Origin: Dasypus novemcinctus
Lineage: Eukaryota > Chordata > Mammalia > Cingulata > Dasypodidae
Assembly (NCBI RefSeq): GCF_030445035.2
Contig: NC_080698.1
Span: forward strand, 7,612,038-7,676,037
Reading direction: 5' to 3'
Length of the DNA: 64,000 nt
Position numbers and translations under genes: made by a program. The notes under the pieces were generated by a model. That model saw nothing but the letters and a program-made list of their open reading frames with translations, searched no databases and was not told the DNA's origin. Position 1 is the stretch's first letter. Each line of letters opens with the position of its first letter. Shown one piece after another: positions 31,601-43,060 of the stretch.

Positions 31601-32816
31601 CGCCTGCTGCTAAACCGCTCGCCCCCGCCGCCCGTCTCCCTCCCCAGCCTCCTCACCCCCTCCCGGGCCCTCCAGGCCCCCCCCCTCACCGGCTTCTGTC
31701 AGCAGGCCCCAGCCCGCCACCCAGCACGTGGTCCCGGCTTGCACCCTGAACGTCTCCTCGGGCACGCAGACAGGCCGGATGGTTGCGGTGAAGTTCACGG
31801 GGCGGGCGAGCTGCACCAGGGCGATGTCGTTCCTGGTGGTTTTAAAGTGCGTGTACTCCGGGTGCACAATGACCTTGCGGACAGGGACCTCCACGCTGGT
31901 GTTGGGAACCGTGTAGACGCTCAGGTCTCCCATCTTGACGCTGTAGTAGAAACGGCTGTGGGAGAGAGGACAGGCGCTCAGAGAGCCCCGGGGAGGCCCC
32001 CGCGGGCATTTTCCGCACATTTGCTTTCTCACCTGGCCCAGCCCCTTTGCCCAGCACCCAATCACCAAGAACCCCCCTCCTGGGTCACTCTCAGCAATGG
32101 GTTTGCTTGGCCCCCCTTAAATATGCCCACTAACAAGCCCCAATGCAGAACCGCTCTCATTTTTATTGTGAGTGCTTTGGTTTTTTGCCAATTTTCCAGA
32201 GCAAAGAAGAGGGTAGGGCGGGCCCCAGAACGCGGGCACCCGCGCTTGCGCCGCTCACCTGGAAATGCAGTGCGCAGCGCTCAGCACCCACTCTGCTGTG
32301 ATGAGGGAGCCTCCGCAGACGTGGGCTCTCCTGACCCTCAGGCTCACCTGCCAGGGCCACTTCTCGGCCTTGGCGTCCTTTCCTCCCATGATTTTCAAAT
32401 CGGGTCGGCCGCATTCTGCGGGGAGGGCAGTGCGGGAACAGAACGCAAGAGGAAGGGGCCCTGTCCTGCCCAAGGCACGTGCCGCCCACAGCCCGGGCGG
32501 CCCCCTCGGCCCCGAGCGGCGCCACCACCCCGGGCCCTGCACGCGCGGCCTCCCCGGGCACAACCGTGGCCGCCGCGCCTCACCTGCGTCCACCCGGATG
32601 CCCAGGGCGCGCCCGGGGCCCCCTCGGCCCGCCGCAAACCCGTCCTCGGGGCTCCTCGCGCGAAGGCTCACCTGGGGCGATGTCGAGCGCGTGGGGGGCG
32701 TCCGTGGGCCGCCGCGACTCGCGCCCCGGGGCCTGGCCGAGCCGGGGCTGCAGGAGCAGCAGCCAGAGCAGGAGGCGCGGGGCGCCGCCGCCCGGGAGGA
32801 CGCCCGGGGACGCCAT
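28431..32816 (-). CDS. PRSS42: PRSS42/PRSS44-like trypsin-type serine protease, five coding exons
   Basis: A secreted or membrane-anchored S1-family protease of the testis-expressed cluster near MYL3. Coding exons in transcript order are 32,816-32,672, 32,415-32,259, 31,955-31,690, 30,383-30,226 and 28,667-28,431. All introns are GT-AG, the phases agree, and the product is 320 residues. A leucine-rich signal peptide covers about residues 12-28. The zymogen would be cut after K56 to expose IMGG. The triad is H97 (SAAHC), D144 (RNDIAL) and S245 (GDSGGP). D239 in the S1 pocket and the [11 protein letters not shown] loop indicate cleavage after Lys/Arg. Ten cysteines form the five expected pairs, and N-glycosylation sites occur at NTS, NFT and NNT. 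The hydrophobic tail [16 protein letters not shown] suggests a GPI signal. AAHCISSRF and YSVKMGD resemble PRSS42 most; PRSS44 or a shared ancestor is the alternative. Confidence 0.88.
30226..30383 (-). CDS. PRSS42: Protease exon 4: region before the active serine
   Basis: Acceptor TTGCCTGCAG. Encodes [29 protein letters not shown] and the S1-pocket aspartate. The donor is CAG|GTCAGT and the exon ends on a codon boundary, which is usual for this exon in the family. Confidence 0.9.
30951..31410 (+). mobile_element. DAS-type SINE with extra 3' segment (protease intron)
   Basis: Head GGGAAGCAGACGTGGCTCAA; the body ends in AAATACAACAACAACAAAG near 31,340. About 55 bp of unrelated sequence follows (GAATGGCTATCCTAAATACA on), and only then a poly-A run. 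The target-site duplication AAAGTACCCTC (30,940-30,950 and 31,410-31,420) encloses all of it, so the extra segment arrived with the SINE. Confidence 0.88.
31690..31955 (-). CDS. PRSS42: Protease exon 3: catalytic Asp
   Basis: Acceptor CTCCCACAG. Encodes [24 protein letters not shown] with catalytic Asp144, IRPVCVPEE and CWVAGWG. The donor is GCCG|GTGAGG. 266 nt, phase 1 at its end. Confidence 0.92.
32259..32415 (-). CDS. PRSS42: Protease exon 2: activation site and catalytic His
   Basis: Acceptor CCCGCAG before AATGC. Encodes [11 protein letters not shown], the PWQVSLRV strand and SAAHC with catalytic His97. The donor is AG|GTGAGC. The split codon with exon 3 yields the SSRF sequence. Confidence 0.92.
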
Positions 32817-33130
32817 GGCCCGCTCCTCTCGCGGGCGCCCCCTCGCGGCGGCTGCGCCCCTGCCCGCGCTTCTGGCGGGAACCGGGGCGGGGGCGGCCCC
32901 GGGGTCGTCGGGCGCGGGGGGGGGGGGGCGGCGAGGCCGGGCGTGGCGGGGCCGTCGCCGGCAGGGTTCCGCGGGCCGTCGGAGGCTGGCGGGCCCCGGC
33001 CCTTGAGGCGCAGACACCCGCGCCCGCCGGGGACAGGCGGCTTCCAGGGGACCCGCCTCGGCGCGGGCCTCCCGGTGCAGAGTCTGCGGGGAGGCACGTG
33101 GCCTCGGGCCACGGGGAGGCTGGACGGTCC
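32450..33130. promoter_or_regulatory. CpG-rich island over protease exon 1
   Basis: Very GC-rich with dense CG dinucleotides from about 32,450 to 33,130, covering the first coding exon and its upstream flank. It is the likely promoter region of the minus-strand protease gene. No TATA box is evident. Confidence 0.65.
32672..32816 (-). CDS. PRSS42: Protease exon 1: signal peptide and propeptide
   Basis: The start codon at 32,816-32,814 lies in a good initiation context (GGGCCATGG). It encodes [11 protein letters not shown], then a leucine-rich core and a charged pro-segment ending DIAP. The donor reads CCCAG|GTGAGC; phase 1. Confidence 0.85.
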
Positions 33131-34790
33131 GGGAAAGCCTGAGACATCTTAATCCTCCCGAATGCTGCTTCCAGCCCTGGCTTCATTCGCACCTGGATTT
33201 TTTTGGGGGGTGGGGGGAGTGGGGGGGTGACTCTACAGATGAAATAGGCAAACCCAGAAGAGCAGGCTGCTCTCTACGCCGGGCGGAGGCGCTCCTCTCA
33301 GTCACCAGCTGTGTCTCCGGTGTCCGGTCTGGGGGCTCATACTTTCCTCCTCGCTGCCTGCCTGCTTCCACGTGGCCCCTGTCCCTCTGGCTTCGTCATC
33401 CTCCTAGAAGTCAGAGAAAACAAAAAATTGCTTTGAAGTTCAGAGCTTCCCGCTGTCATCCCCGGTGGAGAGGAGAGCCATTGCTGTGTATTTCGAGGAC
33501 CCGTGCCCCCATCACGAATTCATTTTTTCAAAGTTTAGTGAAGGGGGTATGGTCTAAAAGCCTCTTGGCGGTCCGAGGAGCCGGTGAGCAGGTTCCAATC
33601 CATTTCAACATTTTCTAACTTTTGACATTCCTTTCTCTACGTTAAACCAAGGAGTTTCTGGCATATGAACTTAATTTAGTGTGGACTACCATGGAATACG
33701 GGTTTAAAACAACCAGGTAAACGGGTAGAATCGCTCTCACCTGCCTGAACCAACAAACTGAATCCTGTATTTCTGGTAAGTGTACTTCTGAGATATTTTG
33801 GGTCCAACCCTCTCCAATCAACAGTTCTTAGAAACCAATCCTATATTCACTAAGCTCCTTCCAAAGTAAATTAGCAAAAGCTTGCAATTCTTTTTGTAGG
33901 AAGCCTTCTCCTGGGTTACACTTTGCACCAGTCCTGCTGTGGTATGCTGGGATCTGACCTAGTTATAAGTCTAGAGACATTGAAGACTGATTGGGACAGT
34001 ACAGGTGGAGAATTGGCATGCCCTTGTGATGTAACTTCTTCAGATCAAATCATTACAGTGTCTCTAAGATAGAGAGGACCAGCCTTATCAAATGGGAGAA
34101 GGGAGTGCCCCTACTGGCAAAGTAGGTTCAGTGTGGCTGGGTGTCAGGGTATCCTAAATTCATTCAAGTGTGCCACATTTCACAGTCTCACTCTTTTCCA
34201 ATCAAAGCCATAACTTTTATGTAGCACTCCCATGAAAATGCTAATTCAAATTATGCTGTAATTCAACACATCGAAAGGTCAGATGCTATATTTAATTTTC
34301 AACTACATCAACCCCACATTTACAGGAATATGAAATTATCTTACAGAAGGTTTCCATCCAAAAAGCTAAAACTCAAGATTGCCATTTTCTTTCTTTAAGA
34401 TCTTCAGTGCAGTAATAAATAACCAGTCTTCTCCACAATCCTATTATCCTTCAGCTCCACAATAGTGTTGGTTGAAGCAGCCTCTTGTCTTTTAATGGAC
34501 AGTGAAAGACAAAGTGTGGGCTGGTATAAGACTGTAGGATTTTAGGAGCTTCAGATCCAAGTCAAATTTGTACCCACACACAGGCCCTTTTCCACAGACT
34601 TCCATTAGGTATTCATGAGAAAGACTGGGAGCAGAACAAGAAATGAGAGTCTCACTCATAGTGCAGGCTTGGCGCAGGTAAGCAAAAACTATTGTGGTAA
34701 AGGTGAGGCTTAACACCTTTGGGAAAAGGGAAAGAAACTCTGTCACCTACAGTATACAGCTGGGGAAAAGCTTTGAATCAAAAATTATGA
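33131..34790. other. Upstream flank of protease gene; no gene assigned
   Basis: GC content falls sharply after 33,400. The segment 34,490-34,750 has a minus-strand open frame with YLMEVCGKGPVCGYKFDL and an AT-rich setting, suggestive of a decayed ERV or another old repeat, but I cannot identify it. Nothing else is recognised. Confidence 0.4.
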
Positions 34791-34791
34791 G

Positions 34792-35190
34792 GGAAGTGGA
34801 CATGGCTCAACTGATAGAGTGTCCGCCTACCACATGGGAGGTCCAGGGTTCAAACCCAGGGCCTCCTTGACCCGTGTGGTGAGCTGGCCCACATGCAGAA
34901 TTGCCATGCGCAAGGAGTGCTGTGCCACTCGGGTGTCCCCTGCGTAGGGGAGCCCCACGTTCAAGGAGTGTGCCCCGCATTGAGCCGCCCCACATGATAA
35001 AAGCACAGCCCACCCAGGAGTGGCACCCCACACACAGAGAGCTGACACAGCAAGATGACACAACAAAAAGAGACACAGATTCCTGGTACTGCTGAGAATG
35101 CAAGTGGACACAGAAGAACACACAGTGAATGGACACAGAGAGCAGACAATGAGGGGGGGCAGAAATAAATAATAAAATAAGCCTTTTAAA
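34792..35190 (+). mobile_element. DAS-type SINE
   Basis: Head GGGAAGTGGACATGGCTCAA, GGTTCAAACCC near 34,847, A-rich tail. AAAAATTATGAG is duplicated at both ends (34,780-34,791 and about 35,191-35,202). Confidence 0.92.
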
Positions 35191-35336
35191 AAAAATTATG
35201 AGACACACATGAAAACAAAAATATAAACAGGCTACTGTTAAGAAGCATATCAATTAACAGAACCAAATTCAAAAATGGCAGATTTTGGAACTATCACACA
35301 GCTCATCTAAAATACTGTGATAAATGTATTTGAAGG

Positions 35337-35711
35337 GGAAAGCGGACATGGCTCAAGTGATTGGGCTCCTGTCTACCATATGGGTTTGATTCCTAGGGCC
35401 TCCTGGTGAAGGCAAGCTGGCCAGCACTGCAGAGAGCTGGAGCAGTGAGATGATGCGACAAAGGGAGACGCAGAGGAGAGACAGTGAGAGATGCAGCAGA
35501 CCAGGAAGCTGAGGTGGCTTAAGCGATTGAGTGCCTCTCTCCCACGTCGGAGGTCCCAGGATCAGTTCCTGGTGCCTCCTAAAGAGAAGAAAAGAAGAGA
35601 AAACAAGCAGACACAGAAGAACACGCAGTGAGTGGACACAAAGAGCAGACAGTGAGCACAGGGCGGGGGGCAGGGGTTGGAATAAATAAAAATAAAGAAT
35701 AAAATAAGTCT
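35337..35711 (+). mobile_element. Dimeric DAS-type SINE
   Basis: First unit GCGGACATGGCTCAAGTGAT; second unit GCTGAGGTGGCTTAAGCGAT with GGTCCCAGGATCAGTTCCTG. Flanked by TAAATGTATTTGAAGG (35,321-35,336) and TAAATATATTTGAAGG (35,712-35,727). The uninterrupted copy here is a good reference for the two-unit structure. Confidence 0.9.
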
Positions 35712-35727
35712 TAAATATATTTGAAGG

Positions 35728-36042
35728 TTCTAGTTCAGATGTCAACAAACTTTCTATGTATAGAACCAGATCCTAAATATTTTAGGATTTGCAGATCATG
35801 AGGCAATATTGAGGATATTACATAGGTTTTATATTTTAAAAAACAAATTTTTCCACATTTTTAATAAAATTCAAAATGTAGTAATTATACTAATTGAGTA
35901 CAATATTTTGTAATAGAGGTCTATAAATTAGAAGAATGGCATTCTTTTGGGGGGATAACATTTCACTTAATTGGAATTCACTTAATGTTCTCTATTATCA
36001 AAATCATTGCAAATATTCATCTATTAATGTTGGTCCCTAATA
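35728..36042. mobile_element. Possible hAT-type DNA transposon fragment
   Basis: The start GTCAACAAACTTTCTATGTA and the phrase CCTAAATATTTTAGGATTTG resemble a common mammalian hAT/Charlie-type non-autonomous element. Terminal inverted repeats are not clear, so this rests on phrase similarity only. Confidence 0.4.
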
Positions 36043-36435
36043 TTTTTATTTTTTAGTTTTTTTATATCCCCGCCCCCTTGTGGCCTTTTGCATGCTGTCT
36101 GCTCTCTGTGTCCACTCGCTGTGCATTCTTCTGTCTGTATTTTATTTCCCCTCCCCCTTGCAGTTTGCTTGCTCTCTATTCTCTGTGTCCATTCGCTTCA
36201 CACTCTTCTGTGTTTTTGTTTGTCTCCCTTTTATTGTTGTTGTTGTTGCATCACCTTGCTGGGTCGGTTCTTTGCAGCGTCCGCAGGCTGGGTGGCGCTC
36301 CACAGCGCACGTGGGCCGGGCAGCTCTCCGCAGCGTGCAGGTGAGCCTGCCTTCACAAGCAGCCCCCTGGACATGAACCCACGGCCTCCCATATGGTTCA
36401 TGAGAGCCCAACTGACTGAGCCACAGCCGCGTCCC
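36043..36435 (-). mobile_element. DAS-type SINE
   Basis: Minus-strand head GGGACGCGGCTGTGGCTCAG at 36,435. The body runs down to a T-rich segment at 36,043-36,070. TGGTCCCTAATA and TGGTCCATAATA flank it as a slightly diverged duplication. Confidence 0.82.
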
Positions 36436-36960
36436 TGGTCCATAATAGTTCATGTATTTCACTTTAAGAATGTCTTTTCATGCAGACAGTGCTTTCAATT
36501 ACTGATATTAATCCATGAGCATATGTGTTTAATTGGGGATATTTTTCATTTTGAAGGCATTTATAGACTTGTATTAGGTTCTTCTCTTGACTGTTACCTT
36601 TTAGCATGCCATTACATTGTAGATTAACCATTTCCATTCATGTTTAGGTAGAAGTCCCTCAACTGATAGTTAAATGGATTTTGAAATATGGAAATTTCCT
36701 TTGCATTTGCCTGGAAGCCCAAAAGATGCTTCTGGAATTATAGTTTGAGTTCTGAAGATATACCCACTGCAAATTTGTTTGGGAATCACTATCTTCTTTT
36801 AACTTTTGACAACATGGGAAATGTATAAAGTGGGTTGACATTATTTGTGATGCAAATGACATTGGTTTCATCAAAATTATTTTACCATAGTATAACAGCA
36901 ATCTGAAACTAATACAGGATGGGAGAAAGGACTTGGGGGGATACTGCTTTAAGGTCCTTG
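36436..36960. other. AT-rich, no gene assigned
   Basis: Non-coding in all frames apart from chance open stretches. It may continue the transposon-like sequence left of the SINE. No specific family is recognised. Confidence 0.4.
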
Positions 36961-38042
36961 TACTACATAAGAAGCAAATAATATTTGAAGGGAGATGACA
37001 ATTCACTAAAGATGTATCCTGTAAACTCAGGGCAACCATAAATTTTTTTTAAAAACTGTAAATAAGCCAATAACGAAAATAAAATAAAAATCACACACAA
37101 AAAAATACTCCATTCCTCTAAAGAGACCAGAAATAGAGGAAAAAAGAAACAAGATATGGAACAAATAGGAAACAACTAGCAAGATGGTAGACTTTAATCG
37201 AATTGTATCAGTCAATATATATAAATGTTCTAAACACATTAATTAAAGAACAGAGATTGTCAGAATAACAAAGCAAGACTCAACTATATGCTCACTTTAA
37301 ATATACAAGCATACACAGGTTATATGGAAAGGGATGGAATATGATATATTATGCAAATACTAATCATAAAAAACTGGAGTGAATATATTAATACCAGATA
37401 AAATAAATATCAGAACAAATAATATTAATATTATCAGGGATAAACATACACATTAATTACATAATGGTAAAGGGATCAATTCACCAAGGAAACAAAATTC
37501 TAAATGTTTATGCACCTAAATGTACCTAACAAAAGATCTTCAAAATACATGGAGCAAAACTTGATAGAACTGAAAGGAGAAAAAGGCATATCCAAAATTA
37601 GAATTTGAGGCTTCAATATGCCTTTCTCAATAATTGGTAGAACAAGTACACATAAAGCATATAAGTCTATATGAAACCTGCAAAACACTATCAACGAATT
37701 AGACCAAATTGACATTTATGGAACACCACACTAGCAACAGCAGAACACACATGCTTTCAAGTGTACATGGAACATATACCAAGAGAGACCATATTATGGG
37801 CAATCAAACAAAGCTCAACTTACTTAAAAGAATTGACACCATACAAAATACGTCCACTATCCAAAACAGAATGAATTAGGAAACAACAGAAAGACATCCT
37901 GAAAACTGCCAAATATTTTGGAAAGTTTTTGAACACTTTTGATTTTGGACTTACAAAATGGCTGTGTAAGGAACTCAGTGAAACCACTTTCTAGAAAAAA
38001 TACTATTTAACTCCTGAAAATTATTTTTCAAAAGGCAACCAT
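36961..38042 (+). mobile_element. L1 fragment, start of ORF2 (old)
   Basis: Contains AATGTTTATGCACCTAAATG, GAGCAAAACTTGATAGAACT and ATGGAACATATACCAAGAGA, which correspond to the L1 endonuclease region. It is heavily mutated and has no intact frame. Confidence 0.65.
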
Positions 38043-38475
38043 TGGGAAGCGGACTTGGCCCAATGGATAGGGCGTCTGCCTACCACATGGGAGGTTGGGG
38101 TTCAAGCCCTGGGCCTCCTTGACCCGTGTGGAGCTGGCCCATGTGCAGCGCTGATGTGCACAAGGAATGCCGTGTCACACAGGGGTGTCCCCCGCATAGG
38201 GGAGCCCCATGCTCAAGGAGTGCACCCCGTAAGGAGAGATGCCCAGCACGAAAGAAAGCACAGCCTGCCTAAGAATGGCACTGCACACATGGAGAACTGA
38301 CACAACAAGATGATGTAACAACAACAAAAAAGAAACACAGATTCCCAGTGCCGTGATAAGGATAGAAGTGGTCACAGAAGAACACACAGTGAATGGACAC
38401 AGAGAGCAGACAACTTCGGGGTGGGGTGGGGGAGGAAGGGGATAGAAATTAATTAATTAATTAATTAAATTAAAT
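38043..38475 (+). mobile_element. DAS-type SINE
   Basis: Head GGGAAGCGGACTTGGCCCAA, GGGTTCAAGCCC near 38,098, and a tail of ATTA repeats (38,445-38,475). The left flank CAACCATT recurs at about 38,527, beyond a 45-bp L1-like patch, so the insertion may extend to there. Confidence 0.87.
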
Positions 38476-39101
38476 TATGAAAAGACAAGCCACAATCTGG
38501 GAGAAAATATTTTAAAAAATAAAAGACAACCATTTAATGTCTCTAAAAATTGTCCTAAGCACATACAGAAAATTGAGAAACTTTATTCAGAAAATCTACT
38601 AAATGTTGGTTTAAAAAATCAGAGGAAAATTAGAAAATGCTTTGAGATTAATGAAAACAAAAACACAACATACCAACACTTATGAGATGCAGCAGAGACT
38701 TAGAGGGAAATTTACAGCTGCAAATGTCTATATTTTTAAAAGAAGATCTCAAATCAATAACTTGAATATCTACCTTAAGAAAGTGAAAACAGAAGTGAAA
38801 TAAATCCAAAGCAAGCAGAAGGGAAGAAATAACAAAGATGACCATGGAAATAAATGAAATAGAAAACAGAAAAATAATAGAGAAAGACATGAATGTACGC
38901 ATCCAGGAAGGTCAATGAACTTCAAGCAGCATAGACTCTAAGAGATCAACATCAAGACACATTATGGTGAAACTGTCACTCTCCAAAGACAAAGAGAAGA
39001 TTTTGAAAGCAGCAAGAGAGAACCAACTAATCACACACACAAGATACCCACTAACATTAACAGCAGATTTCTCATCAGAAACCTTAGAAGCCTGAAGACA
39101 G

Positions 39102-39556
39102 TGTGGTGTGGTGGGTTGAAGGGTATACCCCAGTTTGGACATGTTCTTGGTCCTGGTTCACAGTCTAGTCAGTGTAGACCCATTGTAAATAAAATCTCTT
39201 CAAGCTGTTACTTACTTCAGTTAAGATATGGCCCAAATGAATCAGGATGGGCTTTAATACAGATTACTGAGGTACTTTATAAGCAGAATGAAAATCAGGT
39301 GGAGGAAGAAGTCATGGGAAACAGCCAGAGGCTGGAAGTCAACGGAACACAGAAGAAAAAGGAAAATATGCCGCCATGTGCATTGTCACATGATGGAAAA
39401 GCCAAGGAACCCAAGGATTGCTGACCAGTAAGATAGGACTGATTCCAGGAAGATGAAAGTCTTCTAGCCTGCGTAGCCACAAGCCAATCAATAACTTCCT
39501 GTTGTTAAGTCAACCCTTTGTATGGTATTTGTTTTAGCAGCCAGGAAGCTAAAACA
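39102..39556 (+). repeat. MaLR/MLT1-like solo LTR
   Basis: Starts TGTGGTGTGGTGGGTTGAAG, includes GTTACTTACTTCAGTTAAGA and TTATAAGCAGAATG, and ends near GTTTTAGCAGCCAGGAAGC. The same order of landmarks is found at 3,520-3,985. Inserted in an L1/HAL1-type block. Confidence 0.55.
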
Positions 39557-39841
39557 ACTGCATATTTAAAGCCCTTAATGAAAAAAGGAAAGAAAAAAAA
39601 AAAAAGAACTGCTAACCAAGAATTCTCTATCCAGCAAAATTATCTTTCCCAAATGAAGGAGAAATTAAGATATTTACAGATAAACAAAAGCTGAAAGAGT
39701 TCATTACCAGAAGACCTGAACGGGAGTCATTCAGTCTGAAATAAAAGAACGCTAAACAGTCACCCGAAGTCATGAGAATTAACAAAGAACTTTGGTAAAA
39801 GTAACTACATAGGTAATTTATAAAATCCTGTGTTGTACTAT

Positions 39842-40251
39842 TTTTTTAAAAGATTTATTTTTATTTATTTCTCTCCCCTTCCCCCTCTTGTCTGCTCTCT
39901 GTGTCCATTCTCTGTGTGTTCTTCTGTGCCTGCTTGCATTCTTGTCAGCGGCACAGGGAAACTGTATCTCTTTTTTGTTGCGTCATCTTTCTTCGTCAGC
40001 TCTCTGTGTGTGCGGCGCCACTCCTGGGCAGGCTGTGCTTTTTTTGCACAGGGCAGCTCTCTTGCAGGGCACACTCCTTGTGCGTGGGACATCCCCACGC
40101 AGGGGCAGCCCTGCATGGCACAGCACTCCTTGCACACAGCAGCTCTGTGCATGGACCAGCTCACCACACGGGTCAGGAGGCCCTGGGTCTCAAACCCTGG
40201 ACCCTTCCACATGGTAGGCAGATGCTCTACCAGTTGAGCCATGTCCACTTC
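39842..40251 (-). mobile_element. DAS-type SINE
   Basis: Minus-strand head GGGAAGTGGACATGGCTCAA at 40,254. Its A-rich tail appears as the T-run at 39,842. CCTGTGTTGTACTA is duplicated at 39,828-39,841 and 40,252-40,267. Confidence 0.93.
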
Positions 40252-41940
40252 CCTGTGTTGTACTATTGATTTGTAAGTGCTTTATTCCTCCTTATATGAC
40301 TTCACAGGCAAATATGTAAAATAACATTTAAAGTCTATATTAATATAAAGTTATATTTGAGACAATAACAATATAAAGGGAAAGGAATGGAGATATATAA
40401 GAGTAGAGAGTTTGTATAATCTCTACTAGGTTGTATACTCTCAACTAGGTTAGTACTAGTTCAACTAGGTTGTTATTAGTTTAAGGTGTTAGTTGGAATT
40501 ATAAAGGTAATTATGAAGAAAATAAATTAAAAATATAGAGAAGAAGAAAGAAGAGGCAAATCAAAATGTCAAAAAGCAACTAAATATGAAAAGGGGCAGT
40601 AATAGCATAATTGAAGAACAAAAAACATACAATACATACTGTAAACAACTAAACAGAAGTAAATTCTTCCTTCTTCCTTCCTTCTTACATTATTACTTTA
40701 AATGTCAATGGAATAAATTCCCTTATTAAAGGCAGAGATAGGCAGATTGGATGAAAATACATGATCTATGCGCTAACTAACTACACTACCTTTAGGCACC
40801 AAGACAAACAGGTTGAAAGTGAAACAGTGGAAAAAGGCATTCCATGCAGACAGGAATCAAAAAAGAGCTTTATTATTGTCAGACAAAATGAAGTTGTATG
40901 AGTTCACTTACATGAAATACTTGGAACACACAAATTCATAGAGACAGAAAGTAGATTACAAGTTGCAGGGGGGAATAAAGAGTTGCTGCTAGTGGGTGCA
41001 CAGTTTCTGTTCCGGTTGATGGAAATGTTTTGGTAATGGACGTTGTTGATGATGGCACAACGTTGTGAATGTAATCACTACGGAATTGTACGCCTGAAAG
41101 TAGTTAAAATGGGAAATGTTATGTTATATATGTGTTATCGCAATACTTAAAAAAAAAAAAAGGTACCGCTAGTACTGTGTGGAGAATGAGCAAGAACCCT
41201 GAAGGCTGGAGAGGATGTCTTGAAATGTCCCCGGGGAGAGGACGAGCAGCCCCCGGGGAGGCAGAACCAGCAGGGTGCTTCATGGATTGGGTGGGGTGAC
41301 AGAGACTCTGGGAGTCCTGCAGGCAGCCTGGGGGCCTGGCCCCTGCAGAGACCATGGCCCTTGGGAGCCTTGGCCCAGCCTGCATCGCAGGGCCCCTGCT
41401 TCTAGAGGGCAGCTCCAAGCTTCCGGGGGACAGGGGAGTCCCCCCCCACTGGGCCACTGTGCCCTGCTTTCACCTGAGGCACCTGCAGGCCAGCCGGACC
41501 TCCCATCACTGCAGAACGCCAGAGGAAAGCCTGGCCCAAACCCCTTGCCCCTCCTGCCCCTGCCTCTGCTCTCCCCGGGCCTCCCCACCCCCACTCCTCG
41601 GTCTGGAATGTCTTCGGGGTGTTCCCCCTCCCTCCATCCTCTCTCTCCTTTGGGAAATCAGAGGAGATCTGGATGTCACAGGCATGATGCATCGTGCCCC
41701 ATGGCACAGCCACAGAGTCCTCAGGGGTGGTCGGTGGTTGCATCCAGTGAGGGTGGCAGATGGGGGGTCCTGGGAGGGCAGACTGGGGCAGAGGAGGCCG
41801 CAGGCGCGCAGGCTGCAGGCGGGTTTGCCCTCCGACCCAGGGTCTCATCTGGCCACTGCGGGAAGGTGGCCAGTGTTGGACTCGCCAGTACTACAGGATG
41901 AGGACATTTGACAAGCAAATCTGCATTTGTGCCTTATTTC

Positions 41941-42105
41941 GCAGGGAAGGAGAGGTGAGGGAGGAAAGGGAGAGACGGAATGGAGGAAAGGAGGAGGGAG
42001 GGAAGAGAAGGAGAGGGAGGAGAGGCAGAGTAAGGAGGGGAGGGGAGGGGGAAGGAGGAAGGAAGACAAGGAGAGGGGAAGGGGAGGGAAGGAACGTGTT
42101 AGAGG
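41941..42105 (+). repeat. Purine-rich GGGAGGA tract
   Basis: About 165 bp of nearly pure A/G (GGAGG, GAGGGAAG, GGAGAGG units) on the plus strand. Such mirror-like polypurine tracts can form triplexes or quadruplexes. No regular unit length is apparent. Confidence 0.85.
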
Positions 42106-42984
42106 TTCCCTCTCACTAGGTTTGCAATAATTCACAAGCTTTGACTCGGCTCCCCCTGACACGCTGGGGAAAGACAAGCCCCCCATAAGCCGACGTGTCT
42201 GGAAGCACGGCACTTCCCCACAGGTTGAACAAAGAAACCAGGTGGAGACAGGAGTAAAGGGAGAGAGAGACCTTCACTCCCTGAAGATCACAGCACCACC
42301 CGCTCCTCCACCTTCCAAGAAAACCTCACTCCCTCGCCCACCCCCTCCAGCCACGCAGGCAAGTTCTCACCTCCAGGGCTTCCTGTTGGCCCCTGCACCT
42401 CTCTCGGACCCTCGACCCCTCTCCTCCCACCGACTATCATTTCCCCACCTAGCAATGCACTGTATAAATTCAAATCCCCTCTTTACAGAAGTGGGCTGAA
42501 GTCTATTCTTCAGACCCCCTCCACTGGGAGAGCTCCCCAGTAAGCTTTCTGCCTGCAGGCAGTCTCCGTGTCCCAGCCAGCGCCGTTTTTCTCCAACAGA
42601 AAGAGAGGAAGGACCTGAACTGTTTGTGGGCAGGAAGCCACGAGAGGCCTTCCTTGCAGAAGACACGGCTCTCTTCTACAAGACAAAGGGACCAACCGAG
42701 AAAGGACTAAAACTAATAAGAGAGTAGCTTGAGGTGGCTGGGGGAAAGGCCAACATCCACAACCAGTAGCTTTTTACCCAGCAGCGCTAACACATGAGAA
42801 AATATAATGAACAAAAAAGGGATCCCATTCCTGACAGTCACACACATTTAAAACCCAACAAACACAAAGCCCTGAGAATCCGCGCAGGGCTGCCCAGCCT
42901 CCGGCCAGCCCGGGCCGTTCCCTGCCGCTCTCCTCACTCACCCAGCCCGGCCTCTGTGATGGTCTCACCAGCTCCACGCAGTGA

Positions 42985-43060
42985 AGCTGGAATGTGCTAA
43001 TACCTGTAAGTGCTCGGCGCAGTGCCTGGCATATACTAAGCGCTCAATAAGTGGGAGTCC
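42985..43060 (+). repeat. MIR-type SINE fragment
   Basis: The phrase GTGCCTGGCATATACTAAGC followed by GCTCAATAAGTGG is the conserved end of a mammalian-wide MIR element. Confidence 0.7.

Larger units (their letters stand above)
38476..41160 (+). mobile_element. Old L1/HAL1-type sequence
   Basis: Decayed plus-strand L1-type sequence in several blocks: endonuclease-like (38,600-38,760), ORF1-like (ATTAACAGCAGATTTCTCAT near 39,055; CTAACCAAGAATTCTCTATC near 39,611), inter-ORF sequence (40,300-40,900) and a 3' end (TTGTACGCCTGAAAGTAGTT, then a poly-A run at 41,149-41,161). Interrupted by an LTR and a SINE. Confidence 0.65.

Noticed and set aside
31547-33142. 531-codon plus-strand open frame
   Set aside because: It runs antisense through protease exons 3, 2 and 1 and the CpG-rich promoter. 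Composition, not coding, explains the lack of stops.
33131-34790. A second serine protease of the PRSS cluster
   Set aside because: No AAHC, GDSGGP or related motifs were found outside the five exons assigned to the one protease gene.
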